Of a stretch of 64,000 nt of DNA, positions 36,801 through 49,061 are shown in pieces. The position numbers and the translations under genes were made by a program. Source of the DNA: Chamaecrista fasciculata (Eukaryota > Streptophyta > Magnoliopsida > Fabales > Fabaceae); contig QANZ01004964.1 in assembly GCA_003254925.1 (NCBI GenBank), positions 4,408-68,407 of the forward strand. Direction: 5' to 3'. Every line of letters starts with the position of its first letter. Position 1 is the stretch's first letter. Under the pieces are notes generated by a model that saw only the letters and a list, made by a program, of their open reading frames with translations, ran no database searches and had not been told where the DNA came from.

Positions 36801-39694
36801 GAGTTTTGCTGAGAGGTTTCCTTTCACGCCAACTACAACAACATATAATATTTTATTAAAGGCTTGTGGTACTGATTACTACCGGGCAAAAGCATTAATC
36901 AAGGAGATGAAAATTTTAGGTCTTTCTCCTAATCATATCAGCTGGTCAACTTTGATAGATATATGCGGAGGATCAGGAAATGTAGAGGGTGCCATTGAGG
37001 TAAATATTAGTTAATCTCAGCTAGCATATCAATATATCATGTCTTAACAGTCAAGTATAAAATCAAGGTAGGTTGAATCAGGATTGGTAGTTTAGAACAC
37101 TGTTACAAGGACAACTACACGTTTGTTATCCTAGATGACCCTTTTTTTATTTACCATTGGAATTATTTAGTCACACTGAGGTTACAGCAATACGAGATTT
37201 GTCAGCTGCATAACATTTTGTCCTAGTATCCTCTGTTTTTTTTTTCTTGGGTATCAATTTAATATTTAGCTTTATCAGTAACTACAATCTATTGAGTGAA
37301 ACATTATTAATTTAGAAAAAAATAAACTAGTTGGGGGAGAATAGTATGTAAGGGGAAAAGTTTTCCAAAGCTTCTGAACTCTGAGGAAACTCCTCTGTAA
37401 GATGAAATAACTATAGCTACAACTAGAAGTATACTGGTAACTGGTTTATCTAGGTCTAGTACTCAATCTTAGTAATCAACAAACTTCCAGAAAATACCGC
37501 AGCAAGAACTGAGGGAAATATTCAATCTTTCATAATGATATAGATTATACATTAATGATGTTGTCTTAATGCTGTTAGTTCTCTAATGACTTAACCTTGT
37601 TTCAATGCAGATTTTGAAAACCATGCGTGATGCTGGAGTTGAACCTGATGTTGTTGCATATACAACAGCAATTAAGGTTCAGAGCTTTCCTGTCAAAATG
37701 AGTCCAGTTCATAGCTTTTTTGTACATGTTGCATATACAAACTGTATTCTTGAAGGGCTATTCATAAATTACTTGGTTTTAGAGATTTAAAAATCAGTAT
37801 TTTGGTTCACAGGTTTGCGTGGAAAGTAAGAAGCTTGAGCAAGCATTTTCCTTGTATGAAGAAATGAAAAGATACGAGATACATCCAAATTTGGTGAGTT
37901 CCAACAGTTGTCATGATTCTTCTTTGCAAAATGGACAAGTATTATAGCTGTAGCAACTAACTCAATGCAATTTGGATGATGCTGCACTTATTATACATCC
38001 AAAATTACGAAAATAAATCTAGGTAAACAGATATCTGATATGATAGAAATCACAATTTGTGATAAAGGTGAAGTAAAAGTGGAGGCTTCATCAAATTGAT
38101 GCCTATCAATTTTGTTAATTATCTTGGCAGGTAACATATACCACACTTCTAAGAGCGCGCATTAAATACGGCTCGTTGCATGAAGTGCAACAATGTTTGG
38201 CTATATACCAGGATATGCGAAAATCAGGGTATGTTGCTTGGACTTCGACAATAACTTGTTTATTAACTACCTATTCCAAGCTAAAACGTATATGTCGAAT
38301 GTATACCATAATCACATGTTCACAATTTGTGTCATATTTTTAGGCTTTTGGCCTTGATAACGTAATCCTATTTGGGGCCCTATTTATTGTCGTAGGCTGT
38401 TCCTTTAAATTGTTGACTTCTCTAGGACAAGACTAATGGGGGAAATATGTCAATAAGATACTATAACTTTTCTGTGAATTGTGCATTTTTATATCTGGAA
38501 AAAAAATCCTTTCCTCACATTATATGCTTGTAGCATGGGTATATCATGTTTTAATATGCTTTAACTTCAGTATTTGATGACCTGGACATGGGGAAGTCAT
38601 TCTGGGCCGTGCTTACGTTTCGGGGATTGACCTGGAAGATACTTTTACATAGACATTGCTTCAACTTTAAAGCTGAAAAGCGAGCACATTGCAGGTACAA
38701 ACCGAGTGATTACTACCTCCAAGAACTGATTGAGGAGTGGTGTGAAGGGGTATTACAAGATAACGGGCATGATCAAGCAGAGTTTACTTCCAGCAACAAA
38801 TCTGAATTAGAGAGACCTCAGAGTTTGCTTCTTGAGAAAATTGCTGCTCACCTGCAAAAGAGAGTAGCAGACATTCTAGCAATTGATGTTCAAGGGCTCA
38901 CTAAGGTACTTATAAGTTGCTTAGTCATTATCTGGCACAACTCTGTCTCGAGCATGGCTTAAAGCTATAATTCTGTTAACCTTGCAGATTTTTATAAGAG
39001 AATTTCATTTATTGCTGTGTATTCTATTAAGTGGCTGTCGAACGTAGTTTTAAGTTCTATTTGAGTTCAGTGATTTCTGACTTTTGTCAACCGTTTTGTA
39101 TCAACAGGTTGAAGCTCGCTTGGTCATCCTTGCTGTTCTGCGAATGATCAAAGAGAACTATGGCTTAGGTATGAATGGAACTTCAAGATATTGAATGTTT
39201 GCAATGCCACACGAAATAGTGTAGCATGGTCATATTGGTCTGTGTGGCTATTCATATTCACATGAATTAGGAGATAGATTAGCAATCATATCCATGAAAT
39301 TAAATGTCTGGGCACGCATATCCTGACTAAGGTCTTTATGGTTCCAGGGCATTCAGTAAATAATGATATTCTAATCATCATTGGAGCTACAATAGCAGAC
39401 AAAACACCGGCGAAGAACATATTAGAAGTGCAAGAAGCCATAACAAAACTTCTCCAGAATGAGTTAGGGCTTGTAGTTCTTCCAGCCAGAACAAGATTTG
39501 CACTAAATAACACTGAAAAGTTTGAGAGTCATGTCTTGCTAAACCCTGACTCAGAAGCTATATCAGGAAAGGATGTATTACCTACAGCAATGCAATTTCA
39601 GACCAGGAGACCTGCAATTCTACAAAGGTTGAAAGTAACCAGAAAATCATTACATCATTGGTTACAGAAGAGAGTAGGCATTAATAGGATCTGA
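33838..39694 (+). CDS. PPR protein like At5g02830, probably chloroplast
   Basis: PPR proteins bind organellar RNA one base per repeat. Twelve exons: 33838-34378, 34729-34816, 34982-35186, 35452-35559, 36133-36297, 36427-36999, 37611-37676, 37813-37893, 38131-38228, 38695-38905, 39108-39168, 39348-39694. The sum is in frame, giving 847 residues. The N-terminus is Ser/Pro/Lys-rich with almost no acidic residues, as in a plastid transit peptide. Repeats of about 35 residues are clear, for example PNMYIYRAIIDVCGLCGDY, PDMASYNILLKACCVAGRV, PNTVAWSSLINACAHAGLV and PDVVAYTTAIKVCVESKKL. The C-terminus has IDVQGLTKVEARLVILAVLR then NDILIIIG, which resembles an SMR domain. The long intron count is unusual for PPR genes but fits the At5g02830 lineage. 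It is convergent with TOP6A, 574 bases apart. Confidence 0.9.
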
Positions 39695-40268
39695 TCTACT
39701 ATTGCTTGCTTAGAAATTATATAAGTTTTGTACAAGCATTGGATTTGCCAAAATGTCCCTTCTGCCCCTTCCCACTCCTTTAATCTGTATATTTACAACT
39801 GTACATATGTAACCAAAGTATGAGCTGTCCACAATGGATGACCCACCGCATTATGAAAGAAATTCTTCTCTTAATGTTCTTCTTTCCAGTACAATTTAAT
39901 ATTTTATAGTCAGTTGCGCTAATATTTATCATACTCTATTGCTACTATGACCTTCAGTTAAGGATTATAAGCAAGATTAAGAGAGCCTCAAGCAATTCCT
40001 TAGCATTCTGCCTTATATAGAATCAGTAGCTAATCAGTTTGTTTAGGAAAGAACACCAAGGCTAATAAGATTAACATGGTTTTGAATGGAAGTTATCTAA
40101 CAACGTTTTGATGAAAAAGAATATGGAATTTCACTCTTTTACACGGTAAAATGAAAATGACAACTTACAGCGTTGCTACATTGAATTAAATTCATATTTG
40201 AGTGAGAATCACATGAAGTCATGTAGTTGAGATAAACAGAGGCGCTTAACCATAATGTGAAATGTCAC
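39695..40268. other. Shared 3' region between PPR gene and TOP6A
   Basis: The two genes converge here, so both 3' UTRs must fall in 574 bases and may overlap. Nothing else is recognised. Confidence 0.5.
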
Positions 40269-41543
40269 TCAGAGCCAATCCTTCTGCTGCAACTTCAGCG
40301 GCAAATAAACTTCAGAGAGATACTGAAAACCAAAGGTGCTCAAAGCTTGTATTTCAGCCTTTTGCTTAGTTTTCACCATCAAGGTCAGTTCTTCAACCCA
40401 ACCAGGATTCTTCTTGACAAAATCCTCCTCCAGCAAGTCCTTCCCAGTCTTAATATCCTGTTCTGTCATCGGTAGCCTACACTGCTCAGGTATCCTATAC
40501 TTGTCCAGATCGCTTGGTCTAACCCCCAGCCACTTTATATCAGGTGTCGTCAAATTCGCACTATCGTAAGACATATTCTTGGATCCACAGCCATAAACTG
40601 ACAGAATTTTTAACCCGTAAGGATCACTATCCACAAGCGCAAGCACTGGTAGCTTCAACTCCATCTTCATCTTCCTTAAGAAAAGCCTGGTGGCAACATC
40701 AGGTTGCCCCTTCGCAGTCACAATTATACAGGGGAATCGATTGTAAAATCTATCCTCAGCTAATCTCATATACGCTGCATCCTTCTCAACCAAGAGTATA
40801 AACAAAGCATCACTTTGCATATCCCCTACTCTATCAATATTGGGTGGGATGGCTTTTCCACCCATACCCATTTTGGTACAATCGATCATATCCCCATTGT
40901 CACTGAAAATAAGGCGTCCCACAACAACCCCTTTCTCAGCAGCAACCACATTGAGACTAGAACGAGTACAACCAAGCATACAGGAGACATCGTCGAGGAC
41001 AGCGTCAGACTGAGTCTGATCCTGGAAAAGCTTGACATCAGTGTAGAAGAGGTCTCGCTTGGTGACATGGATATTCTTAAGGCACAATTGATGGATGAGC
41101 TGAAGGATGCGAGTAGTGACAGTAGATTTGCGAACGGTGGATATGTTGGCAAAGGGACGGAGGGCAGTCTTGTCTTTGAGGACTATGCGATCGAGCTCGG
41201 GCACGTAGAGTTGGTTAGCGGCGGAGCGAGAAGGAACATCGAAGGAGAAGCCTTGACCGGAAAGGATGGATCGAGCGACGCTAAGGATGAGGGATTCAAT
41301 GGTTGACTGTACAGAGGAGAGAGAAAGGTCGGTGACCTCGCGGCAGGTGAAGGGAAGAGAGAGATCTTGAAGACTTGTTGGGGCTTTGGAGGAGGACGAA
41401 GACGATGAAGCAGAAGAGGAAGATTTGCCGAAGTCTTTCAGGATTTGGAGGATAACTGAGTCCGCCTTCAACTTATTCTTGAAGGGAAGTTCATCGGAGT
41501 TCGCTTCCACACGACGGCGCTTTTTCTTGTCCGCCATAGCCAC
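40269..41543 (-). CDS. TOP6A: DNA topoisomerase VI subunit A (SPO11-3/RHL2)
   Basis: The A subunit of plant Topo VI cuts both DNA strands and works with the B subunit and BIN4/RHL1 in endoreduplication. It is one exon of 424 residues. The start [11 protein letters not shown] has a second Met two codons later that could also serve. A basic N-terminus and a Ser run (about 41-52) lead into the winged-helix 5Y-CAP domain. There the catalytic tyrosine lies in [12 protein letters not shown] (about Y167). The Toprim fold follows, with its glutamate in [11 protein letters not shown] (about E253) and the metal-binding aspartates in [14 protein letters not shown] (about D305 and D307). The C-terminus is complete. 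The intronless structure and length, close to Arabidopsis TOP6A (427 residues by memory), support an intact gene. In Arabidopsis the homologue At5g02820 also neighbours the PPR gene. Confidence 0.96.
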   Translation of the reverse strand: MAMADKKKRRRVEANSDELPFKNKLKADSVILQILKDFGKSSSSASSSSSSSKAPTSLQDLSLPFTCREVTDLSLSSVQSTIESLILSVARSILSGQGFSFDVPSRSAANQLYVPELDRIVLKDKTALRPFANISTVRKSTVTTRILQLIHQLCLKNIHVTKRDLFYTDVKLFQDQTQSDAVLDDVSCMLGCTRSSLNVVAAEKGVVVGRLIFSDNGDMIDCTKMGMGGKAIPPNIDRVGDMQSDALFILLVEKDAAYMRLAEDRFYNRFPCIIVTAKGQPDVATRLFLRKMKMELKLPVLALVDSDPYGLKILSVYGCGSKNMSYDSANLTTPDIKWLGVRPSDLDKYRIPEQCRLPMTEQDIKTGKDLLEEDFVKKNPGWVEELTLMVKTKQKAEIQALSTFGFQYLSEVYLPLKLQQKDWL

Positions 41544-41685
41544 TACACTGATGATGTGCTCTCTCTCGTTTAGGGTACCACTGAGTGTGATTGGATTGGA
41601 CAGGCGGGAAATGAAAGCCTCCAGCGATTTTAGGGCTTTTGATACTCTTTCTTATCCTTCTTTCCTGCTCTCTATCAGAAAAAAA

Positions 41686-42172
41686 GGGTTAAGTATACTT
41701 TTTGTTCCCGACTTTCACAAAGTCTTAATTTGGTCCCCTACTTTTTTTGTTGCAATTTTGGTCCCCTAACTTTGAATTCGAACGTCTCACCGTTGGTCCC
41801 AAGGACACTTCCATCCATTATCTATCGTTAGTTCTGATCTGACAGACTGAGTTAACTAATGATGTGGTAATACAGGTGAAGTGGACTAAAAAAAGAACCA
41901 TTATTCAACATTTTGAGTCTTTTGTTCGGCTAAGTCTTAGTTGATTCGTTCTAAAAATATTGTAATTTATTGCATAATGGTTCTTTTTTAATCCACTTCA
42001 CTCATATTTGCTATATCATCATCCAACTCAATCTCTCAAATCATCATTAATGGCAAGTAATGGATAGAAGTGCACTTGGACCAACAGTGAGACGTTTCCC
42101 AAAGTTAGATGACCAAATTGAGACCTTTGCGAATGTTAGGGGAATAAAAATACACTTAACCCTTGTTAATAA
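41686..42172. mobile_element. Foldback TIR element with GGGTTAAGTATAC ends
   Basis: Left end GGGTTAAGTATACTTTTTGT and right end AAAAATACACTTAACCC pair as inverted repeats. GGTCCC and CTCACCGTTGGTCC words recur on one side, with their inverses (GGACCAACAGTGAGACG) on the other. About 487 bases, no coding capacity. The flanks do not form a clear 9-bp duplication, so I leave the superfamily open. Confidence 0.75.
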
Positions 42173-42615
42173 ATTTCCTTCCTGCTCAATATTATTATTT
42201 TTTTCAGAAATTGCCAAAAGAAAATTTAGTTTTATATCTATTAGATTTAAAATCAATCAAAATCATTCACATGTCTATTTTTATTAACAATTTGGTAAAT
42301 GAATTCGATAGATAAGAAAATTCCCAATTAACGGTTGACGAACGAACGTAGGCTCGTTCAATTTTAAAGGGCGATATAATTTCCACTAAATTGTGGATAC
42401 TGGATAGTTTCGTCATTTCGTATATTCATTGCCCGGCAAATATTCCAAATTGTAGTATGCTCTAATATTTCAAGCTTCTTCACCCCTAGTCGTCGTAATC
42501 TATATGTACAATGAATGAGATGAGGGATTATTCTACCCAAGACAAGACCCCTATATTTATAAAGCACGACAAAGATACATGTACAGCCCAAGAAGGAGAT
42601 CTCTGGTCTATTTCT

Positions 42616-44934
42616 TCAAGAGCAACAAGCTTTTAAAATATCATCAATGTCTGGGTCATCCCCTGCTTCTTTGTCCTTGTGAATGTATGAGATGTTACTT
42701 TTACCAGGACCTGCAACTATAATTCCTCCTTGTCGCCTGTCACACAGTCAAGTTCATAATATTCAGAAAAATAAACAGGAAACCTTTGAGTCTTTGACCA
42801 ACCACAGGAAGAAATGATACTGTTTATAATGACTTAAACAGGAAGAACAAACAACTGATAACATTCAGATGACTTATACAAAAATTAATTATCACCTCAT
42901 GAAATTACTACAGAGAAATCCCATCAGAGTTTCAAGCAGCTGGCTTTATGACGAAGCTGTTATCTAATAACTAAAACTTAATTTTTATTCAGGCAAGATA
43001 TCAATAGCCAATTCTAACTAACACTTAAAGTGCAGCCAAACTTCCGTCAGTTATTACTGATATTGGGATGATCATTTATTTATCCACTATAGTCTATAGT
43101 CAACAATACAATTCAAAATTTTCCTAATTGAAGTTTTCTTCCAAGGTGGCAATGAAGGCGGGGAAACCCCCCTTTCTATTGTATGGAACCCTTATATAAT
43201 CATCATTATCAGACATTCAGACACCGTGTAACACTGCTTTTGAGGAGATATTTACGTACCAGCCTCCTCTGGTTCTAGTATCCTTTTCAAATGAAAGCTT
43301 CCAATCTTGTCGATAACCTTCCATGTACAACTGTATTATTTTAAGACCGGCCTGCAGTGTTATAGTTGAGATTAACATGGGACGTTTCCAGTTAAAGAAC
43401 TTCAATTTACCACAGCCACGGATAGTCTATGCATCTGTTATTTAAAAATGAAAGAATGCTATTGCACTTACATTGGGAGTAAATGTGGTTAAAACCCCAG
43501 AAACAAATTCAAGGGCCTCGTATGACGAGTGAGTGGGGTCTGCATAAATTTCTAGAACAGAAAACAAGATACTGTAATGGTGTTGCAATAAAATGACTAC
43601 AAACTACTATTTACTAAAATTCTCACGCTACTATCAGGTTAAAAGCAATGTACCTCCTTCAAATTTTGTTTTCTCTGCAAAGGTTTTGGCCTGTAGAATA
43701 TATGGTTTCAGCAAACAAAGTCCAGCATAATTGGATGACAGCAGAAGGAAAAGTTTAATTGATGGTATTGGACTGAGAATTTTATTAAGGAAAGCAGATA
43801 TTACTTTCAAAGACAAACAAAATACAAAAAAGAACTCCAATCCAAGAACAAAAGCAAACTTTATGCTTTTTCCATCTGAAAATGGTATCCCATAGAACAA
43901 ACCAACACACCCGAGATGGAAGTAAGAACACATTTACTACCCATCGTCTGACATACCTGTTCAATGCTCCCAGGTCCAATTAATACGAGTGCCACACCAG
44001 ATGCATCCATTATATCCTGGTGACATAGCAGTTCTATATTGTCAAAGGCTGTTTTGAGTAACATAGATATTGACATTCTAAGAGATGTAACCACGTAGCA
44101 GAAACAATGAAATGGATTTGTCCCAAGTAGTACAAGGTTTCTAGAAGGTTACTACACTTAACTTCATCAAATTACAAGAGAAAAGGAGGAAAAAGAAGTC
44201 ATATGTGCCCGTTCAAATTTTAGGACATTGTTCGCGTCTGTATGAGAAAATTTGCAAGCATTACCTTCTTGGAGGCAAGATAATCAGCTCTTTTCCGGCA
44301 AAGCACACACCTAAACATGTAGCCAACTGAAACTATCACAAAAACTCAAACAAGCTCTACCATGTCCCTAACTAAACAAATACAACTCAATTTGTCTGTG
44401 AAGGGAAATAATTCACCCAAAATGGCGAGCAAATGCGACGACGGCTTTCCTATCTTTCCACAAGTTAGAAATTGGAATCTCATTTCCTTTCAAATCGAAC
44501 ACTTTCACTGTATCCAGAGAACTCACCGTATCTTCACTTGACTGAACCCCTGGCCACATTTGCACAATAAATGAATAGAACGAATAATCTTGACACAGTG
44601 ACAAATCTTCGGTACAGTATCCAACAATTCGGAAGGATCAAACTACAAATAAAACAACACACGAAAACAGAAATCTAGACTCTTATTGGCTTAATCAATC
44701 AAGAAAAAATTGTAATATAAGCTTGCCTGTAGAACCAGATACTGCGGAGGCAACTGTGACATGATATCGGCTCGGTGAGAGACGAAGTAAATTCTTGGAA
44801 TGTTGAAGATCATGAAAAAGGTTCAGATTGTGCTTCGGTGATAGGCTGCAGGGTTTATATAGTGAACTCCGATTCGTTATTGTATTGTGGTGTACAGAAT
44901 TTGACAAGAGTGTTGTAGAGAGAGAAGCTGCCAT
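42616..44934 (-). CDS. AAED1: AAED1-type thioredoxin-like protein, chloroplast
   Basis: A peroxiredoxin-like (AhpC/TSA-related) thioredoxin-fold protein. Reverse-strand exons, 5' to 3': 44934-44727, 44549-44417, 44310-44265, 44016-43957, 43690-43654, 43551-43472, 43351-43260, 42736-42616. The sum is in frame, giving 258 residues. The first exon is Ser/Leu/Asn-rich with few acids, a likely plastid transit peptide. The fold follows as VKVFDLKGNEIPISNLW, then AVVAFARHFGCVLCRKRADY with C115-x-x-C118, then ALVLIGPGSIEQA. It closes with QGGIIVAGPGKSNISYIHKD and DIDDILKAC. Intron 1 seems to use a GC donor (ACAG|GCAAGC). The gene is divergent from the adenylate kinase, the arrangement expected from At2g37240/At2g37250. 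The family is firm; its substrate is unknown. Confidence 0.88.
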
Positions 44935-46143
44935 GGCTGAAGGAAGCCAAGAAGAACCACGGATTTTGAACTTCTCTTTTCGTTTCTTCGCTGCTTATTT
45001 TCTTCTAGAAAATTGCTAATGGTCTGTGAAATGTGAATGTTGTGGATGCAAAAAGTCAGTGGGCCCATGTCATACGTGGCCCATTTTCTAACATTGAAGT
45101 TTGTCAACTTGGTTAATTGTTTTGGGTAAATTACACTTTGGTACCTTGTAATTTGACCTCATTTCATTATGGTACTCCGTGGTTTAAAACGTGATACTTT
45201 AGTACCCTGAGGTCTCCACCGTTACTCTTTTGGTACCCTGAATAATTTTTTCGTTAGTTTTGAACGAAATTTGGCACATGACCTACACATGGGTTCACTA
45301 AAATTCAATTTTGTCCCAACAAAGATCAAACGGCATCCAACGTTGAAATCATTCAAAACTTTCAAAAAGCATACGTATGATCTTTATTGTTGTTGCAACA
45401 TGTTGAATAAAATTGAGTTTTAGCGAGCCTATGTGCTGGTCACGTGTCAAATTTCGTCCAAAACTAACAGAAAAATTGTTCACCAAAAAGGTAACGATGG
45501 AGACCTCAGGGTATCAAAGTGTTATGTTTTAAACTATGGAGTATCAAAATAGAATGAAGTCAAACTATAAGGTACCAAAGTATAATTTACCTTTTTTTAT
45601 CAACCCTGATTAACATAAATGGATATATTAATCACTAAGCTAAAAGAGATATTTTAGCTTTTCGGACAACTTTACTCTAGCGTGTTTCACATTTTGGAAA
45701 GGCCAAACTTTATAAATTACTTGGACATAGTGATCACTAATGTATTATTTTGTTAATATCTGTTTGTATTTACTGATTTTACTTGTTGAAATTAAACAGA
45801 GAGTATTTGGTTTCATCCAGGAATAGTCAGTAAACAGAAAATTTAAAACGCTAAATGGATGCATCCTACTTATAGTTAGTGTTATAATAGGTTAAGCGGT
45901 TTAGTCTATTGAGTTGGTTTTATTTTTACAACTTTAACTGAAAAGAGAAAAAAAATCTTCAAGTAAAATATATTTGTTTTTAAATATAGTTTATTCCTTA
46001 ACGAAAGGCAAAATTATAATTAGGTCTAACGAAACGACGAAGAATTATAAAGAACGAACCAGATCGCTCGATTCAGTTCCATCTTCTTCTCCAATTTCGA
46101 TCGGCGTAACTCGAATTTTCTAGCCGTCGCTCCTGTAATTCCA
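44935..46143. promoter_or_regulatory. Divergent promoter region of AAED1 and adenylate kinase
   Basis: A 1.2 kb spacer between two divergent genes whose products probably both enter organelles. A GGTACC-unit MITE (45124-45591) occupies its middle, leaving about 190 bases on the AAED1 side and 550 on the kinase side. CCGTCGCTCC-type GC-rich leader DNA precedes the kinase start. No TATA box is certain. Confidence 0.5.
45124..45591. mobile_element. GGGTAAATTACAC-end foldback MITE
   Basis: Same family as 10468-10886. It starts GGGTAAATTACACTTTGGTA and ends with the inverse CCAAAGTATAATTTACC. The arms carry TTGGTACC units; the centre includes CATGACCTACACATGGG. The ends have decayed enough that no exact target duplication is visible. 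It lies inside the AAED1/ADK divergent promoter. Confidence 0.78.
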
Positions 46144-49061
46144 ATGGCGGCCATAACCCGCCTTGTGAAACCCAGATCCTCCATCTTCTACGCAGCAAGA
46201 AGATGCTTGTTTTCTACTGCTTCTTCATCTGATGCCAAAGCTCACGCGCCACCGTACAATACCACTTCTATCAATCTGAAAACCCAGCTTTCACGTAATG
46301 ATCCCAAGGTTAGAAACGTCCAGTGGGTCTTTTTGGGTTGCCCAGGCGTCGGAAAAGGTACCTACGCTGGTCGCCTCTCTACTCTCCTTGGCGTCCCACA
46401 CATCGCCACCGGTGATCTTGTTCGCGAAGAGCTCGCGTCATCTGGCTCCCTTTCTGCTCAGGTTTCATCTTCTTTTATCTGTCAAATTTACCTGTGTTTT
46501 TTTTCTGTGTTGTCGACTTTGAATTGGTCTCGAAGGCTATGAATTGTGAAAGCATTGATGTTGTTTAGTATGCCCAGAACGGCCAATCAAATAGTTAAAG
46601 TTGCAATGTGAAATCCCAACATGCGGATGCCTCTTCATAGGTGTAAATTTTAAAGAGCCGTTGTGCTTAAATTATGGCAATTTTGTAAGACAGTCGTGTA
46701 AAGCCATCCTTGTCCGCAGTTTCTATTTCAGTCAAGATTTAGACCCCGCGCATAGCTAACACTAACTTAATATTTTATGCTTGGTAGCATTGTTTTGTTT
46801 AACGTTCTTTCAATTCCAGTTGCTGGATTTTCTGTTTTGATCAGAACCTGCAAAAATAAACGTGGAAGGAGTCTGGAGAAGTTTAATAAATAATTTTATC
46901 CTAATCACGTTACCTTGTGTGGTAATGTCCAAGTCTTCGTATACTCGCTCATTCCTTATATCGAGTAAGGTAGTCTTTTGTCATTTTGCAAACTTCCTTT
47001 TGGACTCGGGTGTCCTAAATACTCATTATGTAACTTTGAAGTCCTGTACAAAGGTAGGCCCAAGTCCGTTCTTTGTGCACGTCCAGAATCCCAGGTACAA
47101 GGGTATCTTATCTGATCGTGCAGGAAAACTTGAAAGTCTGAAATTTTCAACTTTATGAAATCTCTGATGAGACTTTGTAGATGCCATACACACACACACA
47201 CACACACACACATATATTTATCCATTAATTCATTACGTGACTGCAATCTCATTTCACAATTTTTAAATTATATACGACTAACAGTTTATGTCTTGTCTTT
47301 GTCTGCCATTAGTTATCAAGTTCTGTTACATTGTCCCTGAATCCTTATTTTGGAAATCTTTTCTGTCCTTCAAATTGCTAATGCAACTTATTTACTGGAT
47401 CTTTAGAGAAGTCCGAATCCTTCAAGCGTCAAGGTTTCTAGTGTTCCTTAAGGGTTAGAAGACTGAACTCAGTATAGTTTTCATTGAATTAACCTAGTGT
47501 AACTATTGATTCCTTCTCATGTCTATTCTTTGCCACATGTTAAACTATACAGTATAAGTTAGTTGAAGGTCTAGTGTTGGTTGTTTTGATTGTTTGATCT
47601 CTTATGATCATTTTAGTGAAAATTCTTTAATTTTGTTAATGCATGGTTCTTATTTTTCAACATATCATATACTGTGATGCAACCCTGGTTTGTTGACCGG
47701 AAACATGAATTTATATGGTAAGTGTGAAAGTAAGGTTTTTATCCCTAGAAAATGCGAATGTAGTAAGTTAACAACTTAGCATGGATTTGAGGATTAATTT
47801 TATGTCCATTCTCCTCTCTTTCATTCTTACATTTATTTCTTTCTTTTACAGCTGTCAGAAATTGTAAATCAAGGTAAATTGGTCTCAGATGAAATTATAA
47901 TTAGTTTATTGTCAAAAAGACTGGCTGCTGGGGAAGCTAAAGGTGAAGCAGGATTTATTCTTGATGGCTTTCCTCGAACAATTAGGCAAGCAGTGAGTAT
48001 CTTCACTTTTGTAAAGTGAAAATAATTTAATTTCATTACAGGTATTTCCCCCTTTATTTTCCTTGAAAATTGTTTTATATGAATACAGGTGAACCTATAG
48101 TTGCTTAAGGGTGATTCTTGATTCTCAAATTTTATGAAGAAATTCCATCTAATCCACTTTTTACGTCAGCATTTTTTTTCAAAATACTCTTCTATTACTA
48201 TAAACCAACATTTTTTAGACTTTTCCATCCCTCGGAATAAGTATACTAAGTTTATTTTTTATGTGTTTCCGATATATCTTATCCTGTGTTGTCTCCAGAG
48301 ATTCACTTATCAAACAAGTAACTTTACTGTCTCTGTCCACCCCAACCCCTTTGTGATCAGAGTTGTAGAGGCTAGATATTATTTATCCTATTCATTATCA
48401 CAGTTTTTTTCCCATGTGATTTGAATCTGAATTGTCTTTTTTGTGTGCTTAGGAAATATTGGAAGGGGTAACCGACATTGACTTGGTAATCAATCTGAAG
48501 CTCCGAGAAGACGTACTTCTTGAGAAATGCCTTGGTAGGAGAATTTGCAGTCAGTGTGGGGGAAATTTTAATGTGGCCTCCATTGACATCAAGGGTGAGA
48601 ATGGGAGTCCTGGAATTATAATGGCTCCACTTCTTCCCCCTGCCCATTGTATGTCGAAGCTCATTACTCGTTCTGATGATACTGAATTGGTAGTGAAAGA
48701 ACGGCTTCGTATATACCATGAAAAGGTACCTCTCAATTATTTGAATAATTTTTTAAGTGGAGTTCCAGTTAATGAATTGGCTACAAGAATTCCCCCTTTC
48801 TGTTAAGTTTTATTTGTGCTATCTACTTATCTTTTTATATCCTGTTGCTTCCAAACACATATTGTGAATATGATATTCTTAACTGATTTTTTTCATTTGT
48901 TTTTATCTCAATGGTAGAGTCAACCTGTGGAAGAGTTTTACCGCAGTCGAGGAAAGCTGTTGGAGTTTGATCTGCCAGGAGGGATCCCTGAATCTTGGCC
49001 AAAGTTGCTTCATGCCCTTAATCTTGATGATTATGAGGATAAGCGGTCAGCTGCTGCATAA
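46144..49061 (+). CDS. ADK: Organellar adenylate kinase
   Basis: Interconverts ATP + AMP and two ADP. Exons 46144-46461, 47852-47992, 48453-48725 and 48918-49061 join in frame to 291 residues. The N-terminus [20 protein letters not shown] is basic and Ser-rich, typical of a mitochondrial or plastid presequence. The P-loop is GCPGVGKGT (65-73). The AMP-binding loop shows TGDLVREE, and DGFPRT (144-149) is intact. The LID starts at [12 protein letters not shown] with a C185-x-x-C188 pair and is of the long type. The C-terminus [19 protein letters not shown] is complete. The first intron is about 1.4 kb and contains a (CA)n microsatellite near 47188-47211. The best Arabidopsis match by memory is At2g37250 or At2g39270; synteny with AAED1 favours the former. 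Confidence 0.93.

Noticed and set aside
38588-38694. Open frame with MGKSFWAVLTFRGLTW inside a PPR intron
   Set aside because: The frame continues into the real exon only by chance. The G|GTATGT donor at 38229 and the TTGCAG acceptor at 38694 give the correct PPR phase.
47188-47211. (CA)n run and flanking open frame in the ADK intron
   Set aside because: A plain microsatellite inside intron 1; the frames around it have no coding features.
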